The position numbers and the translations under genes are program-made. From contig CACLZW010000004.1 in NCBI GenBank assembly GCA_902611475.1, positions 1 through 64,000 of the forward strand: DNA of 64,000 bases, written 5' to 3'. Positions 11,038-20,561 of this stretch are shown piece by piece (positions within the stretch are counted from its first letter, which is position 1; each line of letters starts with the position of its first letter). The notes beneath the pieces were generated by a model. It saw only the letters and a program-made list of their open reading frames with translations. It had not been told where the DNA came from and searched no databases. This DNA is from an uncultured Alphaproteobacteria bacterium (GTDB taxonomy: Bacteria; Pseudomonadota; Alphaproteobacteria; Rhodobacterales; Rhodobacteraceae).

Positions 11038-11643
11038 TTAAAATTCTATACCTTCTTGACTCATTACGCCATTTCGAAAGTGGTGCTTAACCAAGGTCAT
11101 ATCTGTCACCAGGTCTGCAATATTGATTAACTTCTCATCAGCATTCCTTCCCGTGAGTATTACGTGAGACATCTCAGGTTTTTTTTCTTGTAAAAAAGTG
11201 ACTACATCATCGGTTTCGATGTAACCATATCTGAGCGCTATATTGATTTCATCAAGTAAAATTATCTTTTTTTCCTTATCCAGGATAAGTTCCTTAGCTT
11301 TACCCCATGCCTTTTTTGCAGATTCAATATCTTTTTCTTTATCTTGGGTATCCCAAGTAAATCCATCTCCAAGAGTATGGAATTCACAAAATTCGTGAAA
11401 GTACTTTTGGATCAGGTCACGCTCGCCGGTCGCCATCGCGCCCTTTATAAATTGAACAACTGCACATGGCATACCATGTGCAATACCTCTAAAAACCATG
11501 CCAAAGGCAGCAGTACTCTTTCCTTTGCCTGTTCCAGTATGAACAATTATTAGGCCTTTTTTTACCGTTTTTTTTGCGAAAATTTTTTGCTTCGAAGACT
11601 TCAGCCTCTTCATTTTTTCATTATGTTTTTCGTTTTCAGACAT
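11038..11643 (-). CDS. cobO: Cob(I)yrinic acid a,c-diamide adenosyltransferase (BtuR/CobO)
   Basis: GLIIVHTGTGKGKSTAAFGMVFRGIAHGMPCAVVQFIKG, ILLDEINIALRYGYIE. Confidence 0.96.
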   Translation of the reverse strand: MSENEKHNEKMKRLKSSKQKIFAKKTVKKGLIIVHTGTGKGKSTAAFGMVFRGIAHGMPCAVVQFIKGAMATGERDLIQKYFHEFCEFHTLGDGFTWDTQDKEKDIESAKKAWGKAKELILDKEKKIILLDEINIALRYGYIETDDVVTFLQEKKPEMSHVILTGRNADEKLINIADLVTDMTLVKHHFRNGVMSQEGIEF

Positions 11644-11694
11644 TTTTTTTATCCTCTTGACAAGTGCATATTTTTACTGCTCAACTAGTAATTA

Positions 11695-11862
11695 ACTGGT
11701 CCTTTTTTTTGGTTAAATGGGAATGCGAAAAAGACTAAAAAGCAAATCGTAGCCGTACCCGCGACCGTAAATAAAAGAGAATATTAACACTGAGAAATAA
11801 TCTTGGGAAGTTGGTATTCATAAAGCTGTGCTTTACTTTTAATAGCCGGGAGACCTGCCAGT
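11695..11862 (+). promoter_or_regulatory. Cobalamin (B12) riboswitch aptamer upstream of DUF1636-cobW-cobN
   Basis: ACTGG (11695-11699) pairs with CCAGT (11858-11862) as a P1-like stem; conserved elements in order: ggttaaatGGGAAtgc, GTAGCCGtACCCGCgACcGTaA, aaCACTGag, TtGGGAAG, AGCCGGGAGACCTGCC. Confidence 0.9.
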
Positions 11863-11878
11863 AAAAAAAAGAAGAGCG

Positions 11879-11930
11879 AACGGGATATTCGTGTCTGAAA
11901 ACAGTTAGATATTGTTTTTTTGATCCCGTT
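11879..11930 (+). promoter_or_regulatory. Putative riboswitch expression-platform hairpin
   Basis: Outer inverted repeat AACGGGAT (11879-11886) / ATCCCGTT (11923-11930) with nested AAAACA (11898-11903) / TGTTTT (11913-11918), between aptamer and the AAGGAGG SD at about 11938-11944. Confidence 0.55.
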
Positions 11931-11949
11931 TTCCAGTAAGGAGGAATAA

Positions 11950-12321
11950 TTGGAATCCGATGATATTTTATATGTTTGCATTACATGCAAAAAAAATGGT
12001 GAAGCTGTTGAACCACGTCCTGGAAAGATACTCTATGACAACCTAAAACGGTTGAACAGTAAGATGAATATAAAACCTGTTAAATGTTTGGCAGGATGCT
12101 CTAATGGTTGCACTCTGAGTCTGACAAATAAAAATAAATGGACTTATGTAATTGGCAACTTAACCCCTAATCAAGACGAAGCTGATATTTTATCTGGATT
12201 TACATTATATAAAAAAACAAGAGATGGTAAAATCCGGTTCTCAGAACGCCCTGCAGCGTTTAAAAAACAATCACTAGCTAGGGTTCCACCAGAAAACTAC
12301 ATGGTAGTTGAAGATGAGTAG
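11950..12321 (+). CDS. DUF1636-family small metal-binding protein (thioredoxin-like [2Fe-2S]-type Cys pattern)
   Basis: VCITCKKNGEAVEPRPGKILYDNL...KPVKCLAGCSNGCTLSL; between B12 riboswitch and cobW; TTG start after AAGGAGG. Confidence 0.8.
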   Translation: MESDDILYVCITCKKNGEAVEPRPGKILYDNLKRLNSKMNIKPVKCLAGCSNGCTLSLTNKNKWTYVIGNLTPNQDEADILSGFTLYKKTRDGKIRFSERPAAFKKQSLARVPPENYMVVEDE

Positions 12322-13351
12322 TCTAGAAAAAATTCCTGTCACCATTTTAACTGGTTTTTTGGGAGCCGGAAAAACTACATTAATTCGAAATTTAATTCTT
12401 AAGAACAAATCGAAAAAACTGGCCGTTATTATAAATGAGTTTGGTGATTTGGGTGTAGATGGAGAAATAGTAAAACAATGTTCAGATGAAACCTGCCCAG
12501 AAGAAAATATTCTCGAATTAGCAAACGGATGTATATGTTGTACAGTGGCCGACGACTTTATTCCCACTATGAAATCCCTTTTAGAGGGCCAATATATTCC
12601 GGAACATATATTGATCGAAACATCAGGTCTCGCCCTTCCCAAACCTTTATTGAAAGCTTTTGAGTGGCCGGAAATTCGAAGCCGCCTCACGGTTGACAGT
12701 GTTTTAGCAGTTGTAGATGCAGAGGCGGTTGTTAATGGTATATTTGCACCTCAAATGTCTAATGAACTTGAAGAAAAACAAAATCAGACTTACGTTGAAC
12801 ATGAAACACCTCTCTCCGAAGTATTTGAGGACCAAATAAACTGCTCAGATGTTGTGCTACTAACAAAGCCAGACCTTGTGGAAAACATTTCAGACGCCAG
12901 AAATATCATAATTAAGGAAATGGAACGGAATGTTCCAATTTTAGAAGTTCAAAATGGTGACATTGGAGCTGATGTGATTTTAGGCGTAAATGCAGCAGCG
13001 GAGACTGATTTAGAAAATAGACGATCTCATCATGATGGCTTTGATGATCATGAGCACGATGATTTTGACACATTTAGCATCTCTGTGCCAAAAATCCTAG
13101 ATCTAGAGAAATTTAAAATAGTTTTAGAAACACTCATACGGAAAAATGACATATTGAGAATTAAAGGTTTTTTGCGAGTTGAAAGTAAGCCACTAAATTT
13201 ACTTGTTCAAGGTGTTGGTAAAAGATTATCAGTAAATTTTACAGACACTAAAATTCCTTTAGAAAATACTGGGAACTTAGTTTTTATAGGTGAAAAAGGG
13301 AGGATCGATCAAGACGTAATCTCAGCCTATCTCCACTCAAGTCTGAATTAA
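12308..13351 (+). CDS. cobW: CobW-type G3E GTPase
   Basis: TGFLGAGKTTLIRNLI, ELANGCICCTVADDF, ETSGLALPKPL, His/Asp-rich SHHDGFDDHEHDDFD linker. Confidence 0.95.
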   Translation: MKMSSLEKIPVTILTGFLGAGKTTLIRNLILKNKSKKLAVIINEFGDLGVDGEIVKQCSDETCPEENILELANGCICCTVADDFIPTMKSLLEGQYIPEHILIETSGLALPKPLLKAFEWPEIRSRLTVDSVLAVVDAEAVVNGIFAPQMSNELEEKQNQTYVEHETPLSEVFEDQINCSDVVLLTKPDLVENISDARNIIIKEMERNVPILEVQNGDIGADVILGVNAAAETDLENRRSHHDGFDDHEHDDFDTFSISVPKILDLEKFKIVLETLIRKNDILRIKGFLRVESKPLNLLVQGVGKRLSVNFTDTKIPLENTGNLVFIGEKGRIDQDVISAYLHSSLN

Positions 13352-13352
13352 T

Positions 13353-16300
13353 ATGCATATCATTTTTAATGAAGATCACTATTTAGATAATTCCAGTGTT
13401 CCAGTTGATTTGAACCAGGAGCCTGCTGATCTAGTTATTTTGTCTTTTTCAGATAGTGATTTAAATGCGTTTGCGAATGCATGGAAAAAAACGTTAGGGG
13501 ACTTTGGTAGAGAGTCTGTTCCTACATTGAGACTGGCAAATATAAAACAACTAACTCATAATTTATCTATTGATACCTACATTGAAAAAACAGTCTCCAA
13601 ATCTAAAGGTATTCTTGTAAGACTTATTGGAGGTGAGCAATATTGGCCATACGGATTAAATTATTTAAAGAACGTATCAATTAAGAAAAAGATACCGTTG
13701 GCTGTAATACCAGCCGATGGGAGGGAAGATAAGGTTTTAGACTCGTATTCAAATTTGCCAAAGTCAACATTAGAAAACTTAAAAAATCTCTGTGATGACG
13801 GCGGAGAACTATCTGCACAAGCGGTATTAGCTCAAATGGCACTTGCTGCATCACTTTACTTCCCAGCCATTACAGAATTCAGCAAAGTGAAATCTCATGG
13901 TTTTTATTGCTATAAAAAAGGTATTCTAGAAAATTTTACCGTGAGCACTGACGCAAAACCTACTGTCTGTATTATATTTTATAGATCATACCTGATGGCT
14001 GATGACCTCGAACCCATAGACAAATTATTTAGAGATTTTAAAAAGAGAGGCATAAAATGCATAAGTATTTTTGTAAATTCACTTAAAATCAAATCGACCG
14101 CCAAGTGGATAGAGTCGATGTTATCGAAAATATCTCCTATTGCGATACTTAATGCTACAGCCTTTTCAGCAAAAAGTCGCGAAACTGGCAAATCTCCATT
14201 AGATCATGTGGGTGTGCCTGTTTTTCAAATAATTTTATCTACCTCTAAGAAAGAATCTTGGAGACGGAATCCAATTGGCTTAAATTCCTCTGATTTGGCA
14301 ATGCACGTTGCTATACCAGAGGTAGATGGGCGCATTAATGGAGGGATTGTAAGTTTTAAATCTGAACAAGCTATAGACCCCGCATTACAGTTTCCAATCT
14401 CAAAGCATAAAGTCGAGAAAACTCTTTCTAAAAAGATAATAAATAAAGTTGAAAAGTGGCATGCTCTTAGATCTAAGAAAAATGAAGAAAAAAGAATAGC
14501 CATCGTATTATCTTCATACCCGGGTCGTGACTTTCAATTAGCTCATGCGCTTGGCCTAGACACAATTAAATCAACAAAGCATATTTTAGGTTTTCTTGGA
14601 GATAATGGATTTAAATTCTCTAACCCTGATAAGTGTTTTGAGAAGTTAAAAAGCTCTAGGATAGAGATTCCCATCAAGTTATACGAAAACTTGCTAAATC
14701 TCATTCCACTAAAACCTAGAACTAAATTATTTAAAACATGGGGTGGTTTCGAAGAAGATGCTTTTTTTGAAAAGGACAAGTTTGTTCTTCAGGGTTATAA
14801 AAACAATAATTTTTTTGTGCTGGTCCAGCCCTCAAGAGGTTTACTAGAGGATAAAAAAGCCGATTATCACGATCTTGAAAAAATACCTTGTCACAGCTAT
14901 GTGGCAATGTATCTCTGGTTGCAGATGCAAAATATTGATGCATTTCTTCATATGGGAACGCATGGAAGTCTCGAATGGCTACCAGGGAAAACAGTAGGTC
15001 TTTCCAATCAGTGCTGGCCCGAGTTACTAGTAAACGACATACCTTTTATTTATCCGTTTATTGTTAATGATCCGGGAGAAGCATCGCAGGCAAAAAGAAG
15101 ATTGGGGGCTCTTACTGTGGGGCACATGCCTCCAAAAATTCAGACTGTGGATCTTCCAAATGAATTGAGAGATCTTGAATTTCTATTAGATGAATATTCT
15201 ACCAGCGGTGATCTCGATCAAGTAAGGAAAGAGCATATTGAAAAGAAAATAATTCATGAGGCCAAGAAAATAAAATTAGATAAAGAGCTATCAGTTGATC
15301 CCATAACATCAGATAGTGAATGGTTAACAAGAATAGACTCTTTTGTTTGTGATTTAAAGGAATCCCAGTTTTCAAGTGGTCTTCATATATTTGGTAAAGG
15401 AGATTGTGGAGCATCCGAACTGAATGGCTTACTCCGATGCCTAGAGGGAAAAAGAATTAACAGTGGACCATCGGGATCGCCATATAGGAACCGTACTGAT
15501 ATTAAACCTACAGGCAGGAATATATATGCTGTAGACCCTAGATCGATACCCACAAAAATAGCTTTCCAAAATGGTCAAGCAATGGCAGATGAATTTGTAA
15601 GACAATATTTGCAAGACAATGGAGATTATCCGAAAAATTTAACCATTGATCTTTGGGGATCAGCATCCATGCGAACGGGAGGACAAGAGTACTCAATGGC
15701 ACTTGCTTTTGCTGGCCTTACACCAATTTGGGACAAAAATAACGCTCGGATCCTTGGTTTTAGCATTCTATCACTAGCAGAGCTAGGTCGCCCGAGAATT
15801 GATATTACTATCAGACAGTCAGGTTTGTTCAGAGACATCTTTCCAGAGCTTAATAGATTATTTTTTGATGCAATCGATAAACTTCATGAAAGAGATGAGA
15901 CATTGAAAGATAACCCTTATAAAAACAAGATTGACAGAATTTTTGCGCCTAAGCCTGGATCTTTTGGGATAAATATCAAAGAAAAAATTGAAAGACCCCT
16001 AGCCGATCACACGGCTAAGATTGGCGAGGCATGGATTAAAAGCTCGGCTTGGGCTTATCAAAAGAATGGAAAATTTAACCAAAATACAGAAAGTCTCAAG
16101 AAAAGGTTAGCCGATACTGAAGCACTAATTCACTCTCATGATTTATGTGAAAGTGATTTGTTGTCAGCAAAGGATTATTCTGACCACATAGGGGGTTTTA
16201 ACGCAGCTGTTGCCAGTATGCAGAAAACCAATCCTAAACTATACCATATAGATATTTCATCAGATGGAATTCCAAAAGTTCGTACAACAAATCAAGAATT

Positions 16301-16628
16301 AGCAAGAATTATAAGGGGAAAGCTTTCTGACGATAAGTGGGTTTCAGGAATGTTGCAGCATGGTTACAGAGGCGCGGCTGAAATAACAGAACTAGTATTC
16401 AACTTGTCTAATTTTGGCAAATCTGGAGTATATTTACCTAATCACTTAATAGAATTGGTATATAACTCAACTTTAGCCAATACAAAAGTTGCTGACTTTA
16501 TGGCAGAGGAAAATATAGATGCTCTTAAAGGTTTAGAAAATACTTTTAGTGAGCTTAGAGACTTAGGTCTGTGGAAAAGTTTTCATAACTCTATTCGATA
16601 TGAGGAAAGACTGGTTGAAAATGGCTAG
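13353..16628 (+). CDS. cobN: Cobaltochelatase subunit CobN
   Basis: HMGTHGSLEWLPGKTVGLSNQCWPELLVNDIPFIYPFIVNDPGEASQAKRRLGALTVGHMPP, TGRNIYAVDPRSIPTKIAFQNG. Confidence 0.96.
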   Translation: MHIIFNEDHYLDNSSVPVDLNQEPADLVILSFSDSDLNAFANAWKKTLGDFGRESVPTLRLANIKQLTHNLSIDTYIEKTVSKSKGILVRLIGGEQYWPYGLNYLKNVSIKKKIPLAVIPADGREDKVLDSYSNLPKSTLENLKNLCDDGGELSAQAVLAQMALAASLYFPAITEFSKVKSHGFYCYKKGILENFTVSTDAKPTVCIIFYRSYLMADDLEPIDKLFRDFKKRGIKCISIFVNSLKIKSTAKWIESMLSKISPIAILNATAFSAKSRETGKSPLDHVGVPVFQIILSTSKKESWRRNPIGLNSSDLAMHVAIPEVDGRINGGIVSFKSEQAIDPALQFPISKHKVEKTLSKKIINKVEKWHALRSKKNEEKRIAIVLSSYPGRDFQLAHALGLDTIKSTKHILGFLGDNGFKFSNPDKCFEKLKSSRIEIPIKLYENLLNLIPLKPRTKLFKTWGGFEEDAFFEKDKFVLQGYKNNNFFVLVQPSRGLLEDKKADYHDLEKIPCHSYVAMYLWLQMQNIDAFLHMGTHGSLEWLPGKTVGLSNQCWPELLVNDIPFIYPFIVNDPGEASQAKRRLGALTVGHMPPKIQTVDLPNELRDLEFLLDEYSTSGDLDQVRKEHIEKKIIHEAKKIKLDKELSVDPITSDSEWLTRIDSFVCDLKESQFSSGLHIFGKGDCGASELNGLLRCLEGKRINSGPSGSPYRNRTDIKPTGRNIYAVDPRSIPTKIAFQNGQAMADEFVRQYLQDNGDYPKNLTIDLWGSASMRTGGQEYSMALAFAGLTPIWDKNNARILGFSILSLAELGRPRIDITIRQSGLFRDIFPELNRLFFDAIDKLHERDETLKDNPYKNKIDRIFAPKPGSFGINIKEKIERPLADHTAKIGEAWIKSSAWAYQKNGKFNQNTESLKKRLADTEALIHSHDLCESDLLSAKDYSDHIGGFNAAVASMQKTNPKLYHIDISSDGIPKVRTTNQELARIIRGKLSDDKWVSGMLQHGYRGAAEITELVFNLSNFGKSGVYLPNHLIELVYNSTLANTKVADFMAEENIDALKGLENTFSELRDLGLWKSFHNSIRYEERLVENG

Positions 16629-17751
16629 GGTCTTAGGAATATGCCCAACTATTGACTCACCAATTAAATCTAACGACGGTTACTTAATCCGTTTCAGGCC
16701 AAAATACGGATATCTCTCATCTAAACAACTCTCTATTCTTGCTGATGCAATTTCTAGTTTTGGAAGTAACTTTATCGAATTGACATCGCGAGCTAACATC
16801 ACAGTAAGAGGTCTTCAAAAAAAACATCTTAAACAGCTATCAAATTTCCTTAATCAGGCCGATATTATTAATGCTGCTGAAAAAAAGGAGAATATTTCAA
16901 ATATCATTTATAGTCCCTTTTCTACGAAAAATAAAAAACTAACACAAAAGATAGCAAGTATTTTAGAAGATAATCTTAATAATATCCCCAAACCCCATAA
17001 GAAATTCGGTATTGCTGTTGACTTAGGAGAAGTGGCAAGCCTGCAAGAAACCAATGCAGACCTCAGGATAGAGACAAACAAAGAAAAAAATCTAATTTTA
17101 AGAATTGACGGTTCTGACCGCGGTATAGTTGTAGAACCAGAAACATTAATTGAAAAAATAGAAATGATTTTAAGTAATGTAATGGCTGTCTCGAACCAAC
17201 TGAAAAGCAGAGATTTAATTAATTCAATTGGAGAGATAGACCATATTTATTTTCCAGACATTAAACCAAGAAAACAAAATTTTTCTCCAAGACTCGGTCC
17301 CTGTTTTGGAGGATATATGATTACGGTACCAGGAGGAAAATTTTCAAGTTACCAACTGAGGGAATTAGCTTCGCATGTTAAAGGAGTAGCAGTGACCCCA
17401 TGGAAATCTTTTTTTATTAATTCAGCCAAAACAAAACCACCTTTAAGTTTTCTCTCAAAAAATACAGGTTATGATCTGAGCGTGAGCTATTGCTCCGGTA
17501 AACCCTATTGTAGTCAAGGCATTTTGGAAACCAGTCAGGTGGCAAAAGTGGTCACTACGTTTCTTAAAGAAAGATTAGAAAATAGAACAAATAAAGCAAA
17601 GATTCACATAAGTGGTTGTTTAAAAAATTGTGGTCTCTCAAAGCAGACATCTATACTTATTAACAGTTCAGAAGGGGAAAAGTCTGTAAGCGTAAAAGAT
17701 GATAAATTTCAGCATTTAGCATCAAAAATTTCTATGGAATTGAATAAATGA
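16621..17751 (+). CDS. cobG: Precorrin-3B synthase (CobG)
   Basis: Sulfite/nitrite reductase-like fold motifs; CSGKPYCSQG and HISGCLKNCG. Start ATGGCTAG overlaps the cobN stop (16600 is an alternative). Confidence 0.9.
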   Translation: MARVLGICPTIDSPIKSNDGYLIRFRPKYGYLSSKQLSILADAISSFGSNFIELTSRANITVRGLQKKHLKQLSNFLNQADIINAAEKKENISNIIYSPFSTKNKKLTQKIASILEDNLNNIPKPHKKFGIAVDLGEVASLQETNADLRIETNKEKNLILRIDGSDRGIVVEPETLIEKIEMILSNVMAVSNQLKSRDLINSIGEIDHIYFPDIKPRKQNFSPRLGPCFGGYMITVPGGKFSSYQLRELASHVKGVAVTPWKSFFINSAKTKPPLSFLSKNTGYDLSVSYCSGKPYCSQGILETSQVAKVVTTFLKERLENRTNKAKIHISGCLKNCGLSKQTSILINSSEGEKSVSVKDDKFQHLASKISMELNK

Positions 17752-18377
17752 CATTTGAATATGAAAGAAGCCCAGACAAAATTTATGAGCAATCTTTTTC
17801 TATTATTAGAAAAGAAGCGGACCTCTCTTCTTTTTCAAACCTTGAAGAGAAAATTGCAGTGAGGATGATACATGCCCTTGGTTTTATTGGGCTGGAAAAA
17901 TATATTCAATTTACACCAGATTTTGTTGGCAAAGTAAGAGATGCTTTAGAGAGAGGAGCTCGGATTATTTGCGATACGAGGATGGTAAGTGAGGGAATAA
18001 CAAAAGCGAGACTACCAGCGGACAATGAAATCATCTGTACTTTGAATGATAAGTCCGTACCAGACATTGCAAAACGAATATCGAATACCAGAACGGCTGC
18101 AGCCATTCATCTATGGGAAGACTACATACAAGATTCTCTAATTGTTTTTGGAAACGCTCCCACTGCATTATTTTATTTGTTAGAGTTTCTTGGTAAGAGA
18201 AAAACCTTGAAACCTGCGGGGATAATTGGTTGCCCTGTCGGGTTTGTTGGAGCGGCGGAATCTAAGCAAGCATTAATCGAAGTAAAAACGCTGAACAGTT
18301 TAGTTGTTAAAGGCCGGTTGGGGGGAAGTGCTGTAGCGGTAGCTGCAGTTAACGCCTTGGCGCAGGAGAAAGAATAA
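17748..18377 (+). CDS. cobH: Precorrin-8X methylmutase
   Basis: YERSPDKIYEQSFSIIRKEADL, RMIHALG, ICDTRMVSEGITKARLP, IIGCPVGFVGAAESKQAL, GRLGGSAVAVAAVNALA. Confidence 0.95.
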   Translation: MTFEYERSPDKIYEQSFSIIRKEADLSSFSNLEEKIAVRMIHALGFIGLEKYIQFTPDFVGKVRDALERGARIICDTRMVSEGITKARLPADNEIICTLNDKSVPDIAKRISNTRTAAAIHLWEDYIQDSLIVFGNAPTALFYLLEFLGKRKTLKPAGIIGCPVGFVGAAESKQALIEVKTLNSLVVKGRLGGSAVAVAAVNALAQEKE

Positions 18378-18379
18378 AT

Positions 18380-19099
18380 ATGTATAGTATATATTGCGTC
18401 GGGGTTGGGCCAGGTGATCCTGAGTTACTGACAGTTAAGGCATCTAGAATAATATCCGATGCAAGACAAATAGCATATTTCAGAAAAAAAAATACGTTGG
18501 GCAGAGCAAGGGCGATTATAGATACATTAATTTCCAATAGTGCGCCCTTTGAATACGCTATGGAATACCCTGTAACTAATGAAGTCGATTTTCTATCTGA
18601 TAAATATAAGCATTCGATTAATCGATTTTATGATGACTGTGCCAATAAACTAAAGAAACTCTTATTGAACGACGATGTGGTGGTAATATCAGAAGGTGAT
18701 CCTCTTTTTTATGGATCATTTGTTCATCTATTTAGACTTTTGAGAAAAGATGTGAATATAGAATTCGTGCCTGGAATAACTGCAATGTCAGGTGCTTGGA
18801 ACAATTCTAAGTTACCAATAGCAATGGGAGATCAACCCCTAACTATCCTAATGGGCATACAAAGTCACGAAGAATTAAAGAGCCATCTTGAGAGTTCCAA
18901 AAATGTTGTGATCATGAAAGTGGGCACCCAATTAGAAAAAGTAAAATCTGTACTAGAAGAAACGGATTGGCTTAATAAGGCATTAGTAATTGAAAAAGCA
19001 ACTATGCCTGAACAAAAAATTATTCCTCTAAGGGAATATACTAAAAGTGAAGCACCATATTTCTCGATAATTCTAATTTCAGAGGACCATTACGAATGA
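18380..19099 (+). CDS. cobI: Precorrin-2 C20-methyltransferase
   Basis: VGVGPGDPELLTVKASRII, VISEGDPLFYGSFVHL, FVPGITAMSGAW. Confidence 0.93.
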   Translation: MYSIYCVGVGPGDPELLTVKASRIISDARQIAYFRKKNTLGRARAIIDTLISNSAPFEYAMEYPVTNEVDFLSDKYKHSINRFYDDCANKLKKLLLNDDVVVISEGDPLFYGSFVHLFRLLRKDVNIEFVPGITAMSGAWNNSKLPIAMGDQPLTILMGIQSHEELKSHLESSKNVVIMKVGTQLEKVKSVLEETDWLNKALVIEKATMPEQKIIPLREYTKSEAPYFSIILISEDHYE

Positions 19100-19851
19100 A
19101 GGGAAGCTTAACCATAGTAGGTTTAGGACCAGGAGCACCAGAACTTATCACACCAGCAGTAACCGATGCATTAAAAGATTCAACAGACATTGTGGGTTAC
19201 TCTAAGTACATTGAAAGAGTGAAGGATGCTAGCGGCAAGTCATTTCACCCAAGCGATAATAGGGAGGAAATTGATAGAGCTGAACTCTCTATTAATCTTG
19301 CTTTGCAAGGAAAAAAGGTAGTTGTTGTTTCTTCGGGAGATCCTGGAGTTTTTGCAATGGCCTCGGCAATATTTGAAGTTGTAGATAAAAAAAACATTTC
19401 TATAGATGACTTATCAATTGTAGTTCTGCCAGGAATTACTGCTCTTTTAGCAGCATCCGCCAGATTGGGCGCTCCTATAGGACATGATTTCTGTGTTATT
19501 AATTTGTCTGATAATCTTAAATCTTGGGATATTTTGAAATCAAGAGTTATCGCAGCCGCAAAGGCGGACTTTGTAATAGCGTTTTACAACCCAAGATCGA
19601 AATCTCGTAAAAATCAGCTTTCAGAAATTTATGATGTTTTAAGAAAAAGTTGTAAAAGTGACCGTATTGTTATTTATGCAAATTCAATTTCTACTGAATC
19701 TGAGGCTGTTTTTGAGACTACATTGTCAGAAGCTGATGCTTCTTCTGTGTCAATGAAGACTCTAGTAATTATTGGATCATCACGCACTAAAAAGATTAGA
19801 AACACAGGTTATATATATACGCCACGTTATTCAAGGGTAGAAAAAAATTGA
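19096..19851 (+). CDS. cobJ: Precorrin-3B C17-methyltransferase
   Basis: IVGLGPGAPELITPAV, VVSSGDPGVFAMASAIFE, VLPGITALLAASARLGAPIGHDFCVINLSD, FYNPRSKSR. Confidence 0.95.
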   Translation: MKGSLTIVGLGPGAPELITPAVTDALKDSTDIVGYSKYIERVKDASGKSFHPSDNREEIDRAELSINLALQGKKVVVVSSGDPGVFAMASAIFEVVDKKNISIDDLSIVVLPGITALLAASARLGAPIGHDFCVINLSDNLKSWDILKSRVIAAAKADFVIAFYNPRSKSRKNQLSEIYDVLRKSCKSDRIVIYANSISTESEAVFETTLSEADASSVSMKTLVIIGSSRTKKIRNTGYIYTPRYSRVEKN

Positions 19852-20561
19852 ACTACTTGATTTTCATCAGTAAAAAGCTTTCTTTTCGGCAACGTAGGTC
19901 TTTCAATCATTATGACTTCAACGCCAAGTTCCCTAGCTGCATGTATTTTCTCAACTACTGCATTGGAGCCAGAATTCTTTGTTATAAGTTTATTTATAGA
20001 AAACTCTTTCATAATTTCCAGCTCTTGCTCGAAAGCAAATGGGCCTTGATCAAAAATAACCTTAAATCTATCGAGAAGCATCTTGTTTTCTGGTTCGTTA
20101 ATCATTCTGATCAGATAAAATGGTTTGGGCTTCCTATTCAGAAAACGTATTTCTTTACTACCGATTGTTACAAAAACCCTGTCAGTTTCGTCGATAAGCT
20201 TTATAGCTTTATGCATATCACTCACCAGCTTCCATTTGTCGCCATTTTGTCTCTGCCACTTTGGACGTTCAAAACCCAAATATTCAATTTTTGCGAGTTG
20301 CGCAGCGAGAAGAGAGTTTACTGTAATATTTTTAGAAAAAGGATGAGAGGCATCAAGGATATGGGTTATACCTTCATCTTTGACAAACGCAGACATTCCC
20401 GTCGCTCCGCCAAAGCCACCGACCCGAATATTTTTTACCTCTTTATCAATGCTTTTAGTAAGACCTGCATAAGAAAGTATTGTAAAAAGTTTCTTTTCTT
20501 GAAGTCTAAAATGCAGATTTTTTGCCTCGGCAGTGCCTCCTATTATAAGAATTTTTGTCAT
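19827..20561 (-). CDS. cobK: Precorrin-6A reductase, inverted inside the cob operon
   Basis: ILIIGGTAEAKNL, RVGGFGGATGMSAFVKDEGITHILDASHPFSKNI, ITKNSGSNAVVEKIHAARELGVEVIMIERP. Confidence 0.93.
   Translation of the reverse strand: MTKILIIGGTAEAKNLHFRLQEKKLFTILSYAGLTKSIDKEVKNIRVGGFGGATGMSAFVKDEGITHILDASHPFSKNITVNSLLAAQLAKIEYLGFERPKWQRQNGDKWKLVSDMHKAIKLIDETDRVFVTIGSKEIRFLNRKPKPFYLIRMINEPENKMLLDRFKVIFDQGPFAFEQELEIMKEFSINKLITKNSGSNAVVEKIHAARELGVEVIMIERPTLPKRKLFTDENQVVQFFSTLE

Noticed and set aside
11784-11990. 68-aa minus-strand ORF over the riboswitch leader
   Set aside because: Sits across the conserved B12 aptamer and shows no protein-like motif.
13353-16628. CobN (1091 aa) considered as a truncated or pseudogenised gene
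   Set aside because: Somewhat shorter than many CobN proteins, but the core motifs and both ends are intact with tight spacing to cobW and cobG; treated as functional.
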